A stretch of DNA of 64,000 bases from Anaerotignum propionicum (lineage in GTDB: Bacteria; Bacillota; Clostridia; Lachnospirales; Anaerotignaceae), in assembly GCF_024461735.1 (NCBI RefSeq), contig NZ_JANGAD010000007.1, forward strand, positions 124,001-188,000, written 5' to 3'. A program made the translations under genes and the position numbers. The notes beneath the pieces are model-generated. The model had not been told where the DNA came from. It saw only the letters and a program-made list of their open reading frames with translations, and made no database searches. This document shows, piece after piece, positions 1-9,014 of the stretch (within the stretch, counting starts at the first letter, position 1; each line of letters starts with the position of its first letter).

Positions 1-868
1 CAGAGCAAGGGGCACAGACCGTTTATGTTCCTATGGTGATTGGATTGCCTTAAGTGATATTTGTGATGCAGTGACAGCAAATATGATTAAGAGAGAGGTA
101 TCCGACGGCATTATTGCACCAGGTTATACAGCAGAAGCTTTAGAAATTTTGAAAGCCAAAAGAAATGGAACCTATAATGTTGTAGAAATTGATGTAGATT
201 TCGTTCCTGAGGAAAAAGAAGTGAAACAGGTTTTTGGAATTACCTTTGAACAAGGGAGAAATAATTTCAAAATTGCCAAAGAGCTTTTAGAAAACATTGT
301 AACAGAAAACAAAGAGCTGACAGATGATGCAAAGAGAGATTTGATTGTTGCTTTAATTACTTTGAAATATACACAGTCCAATTCCGTATGTTTTGCTAAA
401 GACGGACAGGCAATTGGAGTAGGTGCCGGACAGCAGTCTCGTATTCACTGCACCCGTCTGGCTGGAAGTAAAGCAGACATTTGGCATTTGCGCCAATGTG
501 AAAAGGTATTAAACCTACCATTTTTGCCTTCCGTAGCTCGTCCTGCAAGGGACAATGCCATTGATATTTATATTTCTGACGATGCTGAAGATGTGTTGGC
601 AGATGGTGCTTGGGAAAGCATTTTCTCTGAAAAGCCTGAGCCTTTGACAAGAGAAGAAAAGAAGGCGTATCTTTCCACAATTAAGGGTGTGGCTTTGGGC
701 AGTGATGCTTTCTTCCCCTTTGGTGACAATATTGAAAGAGCGGCAAAAAGCGGCGTTTCTTATATTGCAGAGCCCGGTGGTTCCATCCGTGATGATAATG
801 TGATTGAGACCTGCAACAAACATAATATGGTTATGGCATTTACAGGAATGCGTTTGTTCCATCATTAA
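1..868 (+). CDS. purH: AICAR transformylase (PurH transformylase domain), 5' end cut by window
   Basis: The reading frame is open from base 2, so the gene begins before the window and the GTG at 71 is internal. The protein carries PurH AICAR-transformylase signatures: KYTQSNSVCFAKDGQ followed by GAGQQSRIHCTRLAG (folate and AICAR binding), and the C-terminal PGGSIRDDNVIETC and FTGMRLFHH. It formylates AICAR with 10-formyl-THF in the penultimate step of IMP synthesis. The C-terminus resembles the short, stand-alone clostridial transformylase rather than bifunctional PurH, but the part that would decide this lies outside the window. purD follows after 18 nt, so it is in a purine operon. Confidence 0.9.
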   Translation, partial: RARGTDRLCSYGDWIALSDICDAVTANMIKREVSDGIIAPGYTAEALEILKAKRNGTYNVVEIDVDFVPEEKEVKQVFGITFEQGRNNFKIAKELLENIVTENKELTDDAKRDLIVALITLKYTQSNSVCFAKDGQAIGVGAGQQSRIHCTRLAGSKADIWHLRQCEKVLNLPFLPSVARPARDNAIDIYISDDAEDVLADGAWESIFSEKPEPLTREEKKAYLSTIKGVALGSDAFFPFGDNIERAAKSGVSYIAEPGGSIRDDNVIETCNKHNMVMAFTGMRLFHH

Positions 869-886
869 AAAGGGGGAAGGAATAAA

Positions 887-2149
887 ATGAAGGTCATGGT
901 AATTGGCGGTGGCGGGAGAGAGCATGCCATTGTGAAAAAAATCAAAGAAAATTCCAATGTAACTGAACTTTTTGTACTGCCCGGTAATGGTGGAATTGCT
1001 CAAGATGCTACTTGCGTTGATATTGGGGTAAAAGAAGTTGAAAAAATTACGGCGTTTGCATTGGAAAATAAAATTGAGTTTGCAGTAGTGGCTCCCGATG
1101 ATCCTCTTGTATTAGGGGTGGTGGATGCATTAGAGACCATTGGTGTTCCTTGCTTTGGCCCCAACAAAAGAGCGGCTATTTTAGAGGGAAGCAAGGTTTT
1201 TTCTAAAAATTTAATGAAAAAATACAACATTCCTACTGCACAGTATGAAGTGTTTGACGATATGGCGAAGGCTTTGGAATATTTAGATACAGCACCCATT
1301 CCTACAGTAATTAAGGCGGATGGGTTAGCGTTGGGCAAGGGCGTTGTCATTGCAGAAACAAGAGAAGAGGCAAAGGATGCCGTTCGTTCCATGATGGAGG
1401 ACAAAATATTCGGCGCCAGCGGTGACCATATCGTGATTGAGGAATTTCTCACAGGTCCCGAAGTTTCTGTGCTTGCCTTTACCGATGGGAAAACCATGAT
1501 TCCCATGGTTTCCTCTATGGATCACAAAAGAGCATTGGATGGGGATAAGGGTTTGAACACTGGGGGCATGGGAACGATTGCTCCAAATCCTTATTATACA
1601 GATGAAATTGCGGCAGAGTGTATGAAAACTATTTTTCTGCCTACTATGGAAGCCATGAATCAAGAGGAGAGAACCTTTAAAGGTTGTCTGTACTTTGGAT
1701 TGATGTTGACACCAAATGGGCCTAAAACCATAGAATATAACTGCCGTTTTGGTGATCCTGAGACGCAGGTTGTTTTACCATTACTGGAGAGTGACCTTTT
1801 GACCATTATGCAGCATATTGCAAAGGGCACTTTAGCAGAGGCTGAAGTGAAATTTAGTGAGAAAGCAGCTTGCTGTGTCATTATGGCCTCTGAAGGTTAC
1901 CCTGGAAAATATGAAACTGGCTTCCCTATTTTGTTGCCTGAAAACAGCAATCAGATTTATGTAGCAGGAGCAAAAATTAAGGATGGAGTTTTGATTACTG
2001 GCGGTGGACGTGTATTAGGCGTAACAGAAGTTGGGGTTACATTAGGCGAAGCCATTGAGAAGGCTTATGAAACGGTAAAAACCGTAAAATTTGAGAATGC
2101 ATATTATCGCAAGGATATTGGCAAAAAAGCCTTAGCGGCGGAGGTATAA
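887..2149 (+). CDS. purD: Phosphoribosylamine-glycine ligase (GAR synthetase)
   Basis: This 420-residue ATP-grasp ligase joins glycine to phosphoribosylamine, the second step of purine synthesis. The N-terminus VIGGGGREHAI is the PurD signature. KADGLALGKGV (about residues 143-153) and CRFGDPETQ (about 287-295) are the ATP-grasp nucleotide and metal regions. Length is normal for the family. The ATG at 887 has the ribosome binding site AAGGGGGAAGG just upstream. It sits between purH and purL with 18-nt and 2-nt gaps, so the three are almost certainly co-transcribed. Confidence 0.97.
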   Translation: MKVMVIGGGGREHAIVKKIKENSNVTELFVLPGNGGIAQDATCVDIGVKEVEKITAFALENKIEFAVVAPDDPLVLGVVDALETIGVPCFGPNKRAAILEGSKVFSKNLMKKYNIPTAQYEVFDDMAKALEYLDTAPIPTVIKADGLALGKGVVIAETREEAKDAVRSMMEDKIFGASGDHIVIEEFLTGPEVSVLAFTDGKTMIPMVSSMDHKRALDGDKGLNTGGMGTIAPNPYYTDEIAAECMKTIFLPTMEAMNQEERTFKGCLYFGLMLTPNGPKTIEYNCRFGDPETQVVLPLLESDLLTIMQHIAKGTLAEAEVKFSEKAACCVIMASEGYPGKYETGFPILLPENSNQIYVAGAKIKDGVLITGGGRVLGVTEVGVTLGEAIEKAYETVKTVKFENAYYRKDIGKKALAAEV

Positions 2150-2151
2150 GC

Positions 2152-5100
2152 ATGGTTTACAGAGTTTATGTAGAGAAAAAACTAGGTCTTACAGCAGAGG
2201 CAGATGGCTTGCGCCATGATATTGTAAATTTGCTAGGGATTAAAAATTTGACTGACTTACGCCTTTTTAATCGTTACGACGTGGAGCGTATTGAAAAGGA
2301 TTTATTTGACTATTGCAAAACAACCGTTTTTTCTGAGCCACAGCTTGATTATTTATATGATACATTGCCGAATGAGGATGCAATTATATTTGCTGTGGAA
2401 TATTTGCCCGGGCAGTTTGACCAAAGAGCCAATTCAGCCGCTGAATGTGTACAGATTATTTCCAAGCAAGAAAGACCTTTGGTTCGTACGGCAAAAGTAT
2501 ACTATTTATATGGTAAGCTGACGGAAGAAGAAATTCAATCCATCAAAAAATATGTGATTAATCCTGTTGAGGCTAGAGAAGCCACTTTAAACACTTTTGA
2601 AACCCTTACGATGCAGTATGAAATACCTACAGAGGTAGCAACGGTTGAGGGCTTTTTGCAGTTGGATGAAGACGGTTTAGATGGGTTTGTGAAGCATTTG
2701 GGCTTGGCAATGGATTTGGACGACATAAAGGTTTGCCAGGCATATTTTAAGCAAGAAGACAGAAATCCTACGATTACAGAAATCAAGATGATTGATACTT
2801 ATTGGTCCGATCATTGCCGCCATACAACCTTTTTGACAACCATTGATAAAATCCGCTTTGAGGATAGCTTATTACAGTCTGCCTATGAGGAATACTTGAA
2901 AACAAGAGAAGCAATTGGTCGTACGAAACCCATTAATTTGATGGATATGGGCACCATTGTAGCGAAGTTTTTGAAAAAGCAGGGAAAATTGAATAAGCTT
3001 GATGAGTCCGAAGAAATTAACGCATGCACAGTGAAAATTGATGTGAATGTAGAAGGTAAAATAGAAAAATGGCTATTGCTATTCAAAAATGAAACCCACA
3101 ACCATCCCACGGAAATTGAGCCCTTTGGTGGTGCGGCTACCTGTGTTGGCGGTGCAATACGTGACCCATTATCGGGACGTTCTTATGTATATGCGGCAAT
3201 GCGTGTAACGGGGGCAGGTGACCCTACGGTACCTGTTTCTCAAACCATTCCAGGAAAACTGCCCCAGCGCAAAATTGTAACAACAGCGGCGGCGGGATAT
3301 AGCTCCTACGGGAATCAGATTGGCCTTGCAACGGGACAGGTTGACGAAATTTATCATCCCGGTTATGTGGCAAAGAGAATGGAAATAGGCGCAGTGATTG
3401 GTGCTGCACCTGCAGAGAATGTGCGAAGAGAAGAGCCAAAGGATGGTGACATTATCATTCTTTTAGGTGGACGTACCGGGCGTGACGGTTGCGGTGGTGC
3501 AACGGGCTCCTCAAAATCTCACACTGTAGAATCCTTAGAAAGCTGTGGTGCAGAGGTTCAAAAGGGAAACGCACCTGAAGAAAGAAAGTTACAGCGTTTG
3601 TTCCGTAATGCAGAAGCGGCGAAACTAATCAAGCGTTGCAATGATTTTGGTGCAGGTGGTGTATCTGTTGCTATTGGTGAGTTGGCACCCGGTTTGGTGA
3701 TTGACTTAAATGCAGTTCCCAAAAAGTATGATGGACTTGATGGTACAGAATTGGCAATCAGCGAATCACAAGAAAGAATGGCAGTGGTGGTTGCGGCAGA
3801 AGATGTAGAGAGATTTAAGGAATTGGCGTATGGCGAAAACCTAGAAGCCACTGTGGTTGCTGAGGTAAAGGCAGAGCCGCGATTGATTATGCATTGGAAT
3901 GGCAAGGATATTGTTAATATTTCCCGGGAATTTTTGGATTCCAATGGTGCAGAAAAGCACATTACTATTGCTCCTGCGGCACCCAAAGATATTATAAAGA
4001 AAATACCTGCAAGCTTTAAAGAAGGATTTTCGGAGATAGCAGAGGATTTGAATGTTTGCTCCAAGAGGGGGTTGTCTGAACGCTTTGACTCCACCATTGG
4101 TGGGGGGACTGTATTGATGCCTTTTGGCGGGAAAACTCAAAGAACACCTATCCAAGCAATGGTAAACAAGGTTTCGGTTGAGAAAAAAGATACGACTACC
4201 TGCTCCCTAATGGCTTGGGGTTATAATCCCTTTATAGCTGAAGCAAGCCCTTACCACAGTGCGTATTTAGCTGTAGTGGAATCAGTGGCGAAGCTAGTGG
4301 CAACAGGTGCAAAATTTGAGGATGTTTATTTGTCCTTTCAAGAATATTTTGAAAAACCAATGAAAGATGAAAAACGTTGGGGCAAGCCTCTGGCGGCGTT
4401 ATTGGGAGCGTTTATGGCGCAAAAAGGTCTGGAAATTGCTGCTATTGGTGGGAAAGATTCTATGAGTGGTAGTTTTGAGCACATTGACGTGCCACCTACA
4501 TTAGTTTCCTTTGCGGTAACCACAGAGGAGATTGGTAATATAATTTCTCCTGAATTTAAAGGTTCGGGGCATAAGGTTGTTTTGATACTGCCTGAATATG
4601 ATGAATATGGGTTGCCAACTGCAAACAGCTTAAAGGCTAATTTTGAGTTCGTTCATAAATTAATGAAAGATGGCAAGGTTCTTAGTGCATATACCCCAAC
4701 CTACGGGGGTATTGCTGAGGCAATTTTGAAAATGGCTATGGGCAATGAACTTGGATTTTCCTTTGCTAATGATAGTTCATTAGAAACGGTATTCGGTTAT
4801 CAATATGGTGGTTTTATCTTAGAATTGTCCGATGATGTTGAAGCTGGTATTCCTCTTGGTGTAACAACAGAGAAACAAGCTATTGTTTTTGGCAAAGATG
4901 AGATTTCTATGAAAGCTTTAATGGATATTTATGAAGGAAAGCTTGAAAAGGTTTATCCCTGCAATATCGTAACTAAAGCTGAGAAAATACCTACCTTTAC
5001 CTATCATATAGAGAAGAAATTTCAGGGAAATACGTCTTTTGCAAAGCCTAAAGTGCTGATACCTGTCTTCCCTGGAACGAACTGCGAATATGATTCTGCA

Positions 5101-5841
5101 AAGGCAGTGGAACGAGCAGGTGGAAATGCAGAGGTTTTCGTCATCAATAACCTTTCTGCAGTGGGTATTTCTGATTCCATCCAGAGATTTGCAAAGGAAG
5201 TGAAGAAATCCCAGATGATTTTTATTCCCGGTGGATTTTCCGGTGGAGATGAACCGGATGGTTCCGGTAAATTTATTACTGCTTTCTTCCGTAATCCTGA
5301 AATTAAAGAAGTTGTAACACAACTTTTGGAGGAAAAAGATGGATTAATGTGTGGTATTTGTAATGGGTTCCAAGCATTAATTAAACTAGGCTTGGTGCCA
5401 TATGGTAAAATAATGGATACGGACGAAACATGCCCCACACTCTCCTATAACACCATTGGGCGTCACCAATCAAAACTGGTTCGAACCAGAGTTGCTTCAA
5501 ACAACTCTCCTTGGTTAATGAATGTGGAGCCGGGAGAGGTATTTACAGTTCCCATTTCCCATGGAGAGGGTAGGCTATTGGCGGATGAAGCATTGGTGAA
5601 AGAATTAGCAAACAATGGTCAGATCCTTACCCAGTATGTGGATAATAGTGGGAATGCAACAAATGAAATTCAATTTAATCCCAATGGCTCAATTTATGGG
5701 ATTGAAGGGTTGATTTCTCCTGATGGTCGAATTATCGGCAAGATGGGGCACTCGGAACGTATAGGTTGTAACTTGTATCAGAACGTACAAGGGAAATATG
5801 ATATGAAGTTATTTGAATCAGCAGTGAAATATTATAAATAA
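2152..5841 (+). CDS. purL: Phosphoribosylformylglycinamidine synthase, long single-chain form
   Basis: This 1229-residue protein is the fused FGAM synthase, with synthetase and glutaminase in one chain, instead of the split PurS/PurL/PurQ of bacilli. Synthetase motifs include KNETHNHPTEIEPFGGAAT (about residues 312-330). The C-terminal class I glutaminase has the nucleophile Cys1070 in CGICNGFQ and the partner His in PISHGEGR. The family makes FGAM from FGAR, glutamine and ATP. The ATG at 2152 uses a GGAGG overlapping the end of purD. A strong terminator follows, so it is the last gene of this purine transcript. Confidence 0.97.
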   Translation: MVYRVYVEKKLGLTAEADGLRHDIVNLLGIKNLTDLRLFNRYDVERIEKDLFDYCKTTVFSEPQLDYLYDTLPNEDAIIFAVEYLPGQFDQRANSAAECVQIISKQERPLVRTAKVYYLYGKLTEEEIQSIKKYVINPVEAREATLNTFETLTMQYEIPTEVATVEGFLQLDEDGLDGFVKHLGLAMDLDDIKVCQAYFKQEDRNPTITEIKMIDTYWSDHCRHTTFLTTIDKIRFEDSLLQSAYEEYLKTREAIGRTKPINLMDMGTIVAKFLKKQGKLNKLDESEEINACTVKIDVNVEGKIEKWLLLFKNETHNHPTEIEPFGGAATCVGGAIRDPLSGRSYVYAAMRVTGAGDPTVPVSQTIPGKLPQRKIVTTAAAGYSSYGNQIGLATGQVDEIYHPGYVAKRMEIGAVIGAAPAENVRREEPKDGDIIILLGGRTGRDGCGGATGSSKSHTVESLESCGAEVQKGNAPEERKLQRLFRNAEAAKLIKRCNDFGAGGVSVAIGELAPGLVIDLNAVPKKYDGLDGTELAISESQERMAVVVAAEDVERFKELAYGENLEATVVAEVKAEPRLIMHWNGKDIVNISREFLDSNGAEKHITIAPAAPKDIIKKIPASFKEGFSEIAEDLNVCSKRGLSERFDSTIGGGTVLMPFGGKTQRTPIQAMVNKVSVEKKDTTTCSLMAWGYNPFIAEASPYHSAYLAVVESVAKLVATGAKFEDVYLSFQEYFEKPMKDEKRWGKPLAALLGAFMAQKGLEIAAIGGKDSMSGSFEHIDVPPTLVSFAVTTEEIGNIISPEFKGSGHKVVLILPEYDEYGLPTANSLKANFEFVHKLMKDGKVLSAYTPTYGGIAEAILKMAMGNELGFSFANDSSLETVFGYQYGGFILELSDDVEAGIPLGVTTEKQAIVFGKDEISMKALMDIYEGKLEKVYPCNIVTKAEKIPTFTYHIEKKFQGNTSFAKPKVLIPVFPGTNCEYDSAKAVERAGGNAEVFVINNLSAVGISDSIQRFAKEVKKSQMIFIPGGFSGGDEPDGSGKFITAFFRNPEIKEVVTQLLEEKDGLMCGICNGFQALIKLGLVPYGKIMDTDETCPTLSYNTIGRHQSKLVRTRVASNNSPWLMNVEPGEVFTVPISHGEGRLLADEALVKELANNGQILTQYVDNSGNATNEIQFNPNGSIYGIEGLISPDGRIIGKMGHSERIGCNLYQNVQGKYDMKLFESAVKYYK

Positions 5842-5845
5842 TTTA

Positions 5846-5874
5846 TTGACAATCTATAAAAATATCCTGATAAT
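5846..5874 (+). promoter_or_regulatory. Sigma-A-like promoter overlapping the purL terminator
   Basis: TTGACA (5846-5851) and GATAAT (5869-5874) are separated by exactly 17 nt. The -10 hexamer lies in the left arm and loop of the purL terminator, so transcription would begin near 5881 inside the right arm and miss the full hairpin. If active it gives the GntR gene a leader of about 425 nt. The match is strong but AT-rich chance is possible. Confidence 0.45.
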
Positions 5875-5899
5875 ATAAGCATATCAGGATATTTTTTTT
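5860..5899 (+). terminator. Intrinsic terminator of the purine operon
   Basis: A perfect 13-bp stem, AAATATCCTGATA (5860-5872) with TATCAGGATATTT (5882-5894), has a 9-nt loop and runs into a T tract. It begins 18 nt after the purL stop codon. Confidence 0.9.
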
Positions 5900-6306
5900 A
5901 TGCCAAATTGCAAAAAAAGGAGGCCTTATCTAAGAGAAATTACTGGTGTATATATTGAACAACAAAACATTTTTTGTATGTATTTTTTAGTTGTTGTAGT
6001 GGAATACTTACAAATACTATTATTTTTTTATGCGAAACATGGACTTTTTTGATGAAATTGCACAAGAAATTCAATGTGTATGGGCATCTATACAAATTTT
6101 TGTTTAAATGTTTGTACAAAACGGAAATTGCTTTTTATTGAGTTGTATGATAACTTATAGTACAAGTAATACATGGTGTACGACAGGTATTAGAACTATA
6201 CAGGATCAACAACGAATAGAGCCTCCGAAAGAATGCTCCAAATAAATTTTTTACTACTTTTTGTATTGAAAAGGGGCCATGCAAGAGCAGATTAGGGGAG
6301 AAAATC
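5900..6306 (+). other. AT-rich intergenic region upstream of the GntR regulator
   Basis: No coding frame with a ribosome binding site is visible in these 407 bases. The stretch is very AT-rich and holds the palindrome TTTGTACAAA (6111-6120) and further GTAC-containing sites near 6160-6184 (AGTACAAG, GTGTACGAC). Its length and these sites suggest the control region of the GntR gene and perhaps of the catabolic cluster. Confidence 0.4.
6111..6120. promoter_or_regulatory. Candidate GntR operator, palindrome TTTGTACAAA
   Basis: This is a perfect 10-bp palindrome about 190 nt upstream of the regulator start. FadR-subfamily GntR proteins commonly bind short palindromes with GT and AC half sites. 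Nearly the same sequence (TTTGTACAA) recurs before the E3 gene at 14104-14112. Assigning it to this regulator is inference. Confidence 0.35.
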
Positions 6307-7017
6307 ATGGATTACTATAAAGGCAGATTGTCACTGAGTGACGAGGTTTATAATCAAATTTTAGAACAGATTACCAGCGGAGAGTGGAAAGTAGGAGATA
6401 AACTTCCTTCTGAAAGCAAGCTTTGCAGTATGTTTGGCGTGAGCAGAACCAGTGTTAGGGCTGCATTACAAAATTTGCAGGGCAGTGGCATTGTGGTTAC
6501 CATGCAGGGTGTAGGTTCCTTTGTACATAGAAATCCCGAGCAGGGAATTACGAATGAGGAGCCGCCAGAGACCTTGAAATCTTCGGATATTTCAAGTGAA
6601 GAATTTAAAGAATTTTTCGAATTTAGACAAGCCATCGAGTTTAAGGCAATTGAATTCTTTGTGAGAAGAGCCACAAAGGAAGACGAAGATGTTTTAAAGG
6701 ACTTGGTGGAAAAGATGCAGGAAGCTGCAAAAATCGATGATAGAGCTGCTTTTACAAAGTATGACTTAGAGTTTCATATGGCGATTATTGAAGGGGCAAA
6801 AAATATTTTTCTTTATAATTCCATGCTAAATTATAAAGATATTTTTTCTCACTATATGGAAGAGATCACTCGATTGACTGATAAGCCGTTAACCGTATTA
6901 GCAGAAGAGCACGTGGAGCTTTACACATATTTGATTGAAAAGAAACCAAAATGGGCGAAAGATTACTTGTTCTGTGATAACACTTATTATCATGTTGCAT
7001 ACTTTAACGGTCGTTAA
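6307..7017 (+). CDS. GntR-family (FadR subfamily) transcriptional regulator
   Basis: This 236-residue protein has an N-terminal winged helix-turn-helix of the GntR family: GDKLPSESKLCSMFGVSRTS at about residues 32-51, then VRAALQNLQ and the wing motif VTMQGVGSFV. The C-terminal part (about 100-230) is all-helical and resembles an FCD ligand-binding domain, with acidic and histidine positions (YDLEFHMAI) like those that bind metal and organic acids. The ATG at 6307 follows TTAGGGGAG. It is the first gene before a TRAP transporter and 2-oxoacid dehydrogenase genes, and probably controls them in response to an imported acid; that link is inference from position. Confidence 0.9.
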   Translation: MDYYKGRLSLSDEVYNQILEQITSGEWKVGDKLPSESKLCSMFGVSRTSVRAALQNLQGSGIVVTMQGVGSFVHRNPEQGITNEEPPETLKSSDISSEEFKEFFEFRQAIEFKAIEFFVRRATKEDEDVLKDLVEKMQEAAKIDDRAAFTKYDLEFHMAIIEGAKNIFLYNSMLNYKDIFSHYMEEITRLTDKPLTVLAEEHVELYTYLIEKKPKWAKDYLFCDNTYYHVAYFNGR

Positions 7018-7254
7018 TTTCTAAAGATAGGATATTTACGCTTCGATAAAAAGGGAGCTGAAAGGCAGTTTGCCGAAGTAGGGGACTTTTTATAAATTGT
7101 GTATGTACCAATGGATATATACGCGAAAGAATTGCGTAGTAACGCAAAAAAACAAAAGAAAAGAGCTATGCCGGCTGCTTTGGAAGGGGTAGCGAGCAAG
7201 TAGCAAAAAAGACATGTTGGAAAAGAGTCCAAATTAACGAGGAGGGTAAATGAA

Positions 7255-8292
7255 ATGAAAAAAAGATTATTGGCTGGTATTATGTGTGCTGTAATGGCTT
7301 TGGGCGTTGCAGGGTGTGGCGGCGGAAGCAAAAGCAGCGATGGTAACAGCGGCGGTGAAGTAAAAGCAATTAACCTGAAAATGGCAGTAACACCTTCTGA
7401 AACAAGTGTATGGATGGTAGCAGCAAACGAGTTTAAGAAATTAATTGAGGAACGCACAGAAGGCAGATATACGGTAACTATTTACGGAAATGAGCAGCTT
7501 GCAGCTGGCGATCAGACAAAGGGTGTTGAAATGTTATTCAACGGCACAACAGACGTTGACCTTCACTCTTCCATGATTATTTCTAACGTAGTACCTGAAT
7601 TATCTGTAATCAGTATGCCTTGGATTTTCCCAAATGGCTATGACAGCGTTGATGAGTACATTTTCAACGAGGGTTCTACTGGTTCCGAATTTATTAAGAA
7701 AGCAGTTGAAGCAAAGGGTGCTCATGTAGTTGGTATCGGCGAAAATGGTTTCCGTCAGATTACAAACAACAAGCGTCCTATCACTTCAGCAGCTGATATG
7801 TCTATGCTGAAGGTTAGAGTACCTGCAATTTCTTTGTTGGTAGACGTATTTAAGACATTGGGTGCCGACCCAACACAGATGCCTTTCGGTGAAGTATTTA
7901 CAGCTTTACAGCAGGGTGCAATTGATGGTCAGGAAAATCCTTATGACACAATCAGATCTGCAAAAATTCAGGAAGTTCAGAAATATATGACAATTTGGAA
8001 TTACTGCTACGATCCAATTATTTTAAGTGTTAGTGGTAATATCTGGAATAAATTGAGCGATGAAGATAAGGCTATCTTTGACGCAGCTGGTAAAGAAGCA
8101 TGTGCAACTCAGGTGGCAGCTTCCAGAAATATGGATGCTGAGATCATTGAACAGTTCAAGGCTACTGGTGTAGAAGTTAACGAATTGTCTCCTGAAGCAA
8201 TTGCAGAAATGAAGACAGTTGTTGCTCCTGTTTATGACAATTACATAAAAGAGTTTGGTGCAGAAGCTTTTGCAGCTTTTGGCTACAAATAA
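7255..8292 (+). CDS. dctP: TRAP transporter solute-binding lipoprotein (DctP family)
   Basis: This 345-residue protein starts with a lipoprotein signal peptide, lipobox GVAGC with Cys21, followed by a Gly/Ser-rich linker. The rest is a DctP/TAXI-type binding domain, with the usual ENGFRQITNNKRPI, LKVRVP and GEVFTALQQGAIDGQENP segments, the last being typical of the ligand site and hinge. It captures an organic acid outside the membrane and delivers it to DctQM. ATG 7255 follows GAGGAGG. A terminator hairpin directly after the gene would let it be made in excess of the permease, as is common for binding proteins. The substrate cannot be told from sequence. Confidence 0.95.
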   Translation: MKKRLLAGIMCAVMALGVAGCGGGSKSSDGNSGGEVKAINLKMAVTPSETSVWMVAANEFKKLIEERTEGRYTVTIYGNEQLAAGDQTKGVEMLFNGTTDVDLHSSMIISNVVPELSVISMPWIFPNGYDSVDEYIFNEGSTGSEFIKKAVEAKGAHVVGIGENGFRQITNNKRPITSAADMSMLKVRVPAISLLVDVFKTLGADPTQMPFGEVFTALQQGAIDGQENPYDTIRSAKIQEVQKYMTIWNYCYDPIILSVSGNIWNKLSDEDKAIFDAAGKEACATQVAASRNMDAEIIEQFKATGVEVNELSPEAIAEMKTVVAPVYDNYIKEFGAEAFAAFGYK

Positions 8293-8308
8293 GATAATTA
8301 AGAGTGTC

Positions 8309-8348
8309 GAGAGGGCAGGTAGGCACGCTGTCCCTGCTCTCTCTTTTT
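8309..8348 (+). terminator. Terminator or attenuator between dctP and dctQ
   Basis: An 11-bp stem with one G-U pair, GAGAGGGCAGG (8309-8319) with CCTGCTCTCTC (8333-8343), is followed by TTTTT. It lies 17 nt after the dctP stop and before the permease genes, so it likely acts as a partial terminator. Confidence 0.85.
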
Positions 8349-8510
8349 ACTGCTGGTATTAGGAATTTTAAATAGGTACTACTTTTATATACAAAAGAAA
8401 AAAGAGCGCTAAAAGACTAACAGATATTTTTGATTGGTCAATAATTATTTTTTAGACACAATGATATTTGGCGTGAATTAAAAATAAAAAACGAAAGAAA
8501 GGTGGATAAA

Positions 8511-9014
8511 ATGAAATTGCTTGGCAAAATACTTGATTATTTTGAAGAAACGCTCATCATTCTTATGATGTCCTATATGGCAATTATGAACTTCCTCAAC
8601 GTTGTATTTAGATATTGCTTTGCCAATTCCTTCTCTTTTACGGAGGAGTTAACAGTAACAGTGTTTGTATGGGTTTCAATGTTGGGTGTTGCAGCTGGTT
8701 TTAAGAGATATGCCCATTTGGGTATGAGTTTTCTTGTTGATTTGTTCCACGGAAAAACAAAAGCTTTACTGGCATTATTTGGCGTAATTTGTAGCTTAAT
8801 TTTTATGTCCCTTGTATTTTATTACGGAATTGTTATGGTTCAGGGACAAATTGCCATGGGTTCTACTACTCCCGTATTGAGAATGCCACAAGCAGTGCAG
8901 GGACTTTCCATGCCTGTTAGTGCTGTCTTTGTAATCATTCGTATTATACAAGCCGGTTATCTTCAGGTAAAAGGCTTATGGAATGAAGAAAAAGAGGGGG
9001 GTGCTGAGGCATGA
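8511..9014 (+). CDS. dctQ: TRAP transporter small permease subunit (DctQ)
   Basis: This 167-residue protein has four hydrophobic helices and the DctQ signature FSFTEELTVTVFVWVSMLGV in helix 2. It forms the integral membrane complex with DctM in sodium-driven organic-acid uptake. A GTG at 8502 is in frame, but ATG 8511 is preferred: AAAGGTGG lies at the right distance before it and the GTG is part of that site. The stop overlaps the dctM start (ATGA at 9011-9014), indicating translational coupling. Confidence 0.92.
   Translation: MKLLGKILDYFEETLIILMMSYMAIMNFLNVVFRYCFANSFSFTEELTVTVFVWVSMLGVAAGFKRYAHLGMSFLVDLFHGKTKALLALFGVICSLIFMSLVFYYGIVMVQGQIAMGSTTPVLRMPQAVQGLSMPVSAVFVIIRIIQAGYLQVKGLWNEEKEGGAEA

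Noticed and set aside
515..1003. Minus-strand frame of 162 codons opposite purH and purD
   Set aside because: It is antisense to conserved genes and shows no protein family pattern.
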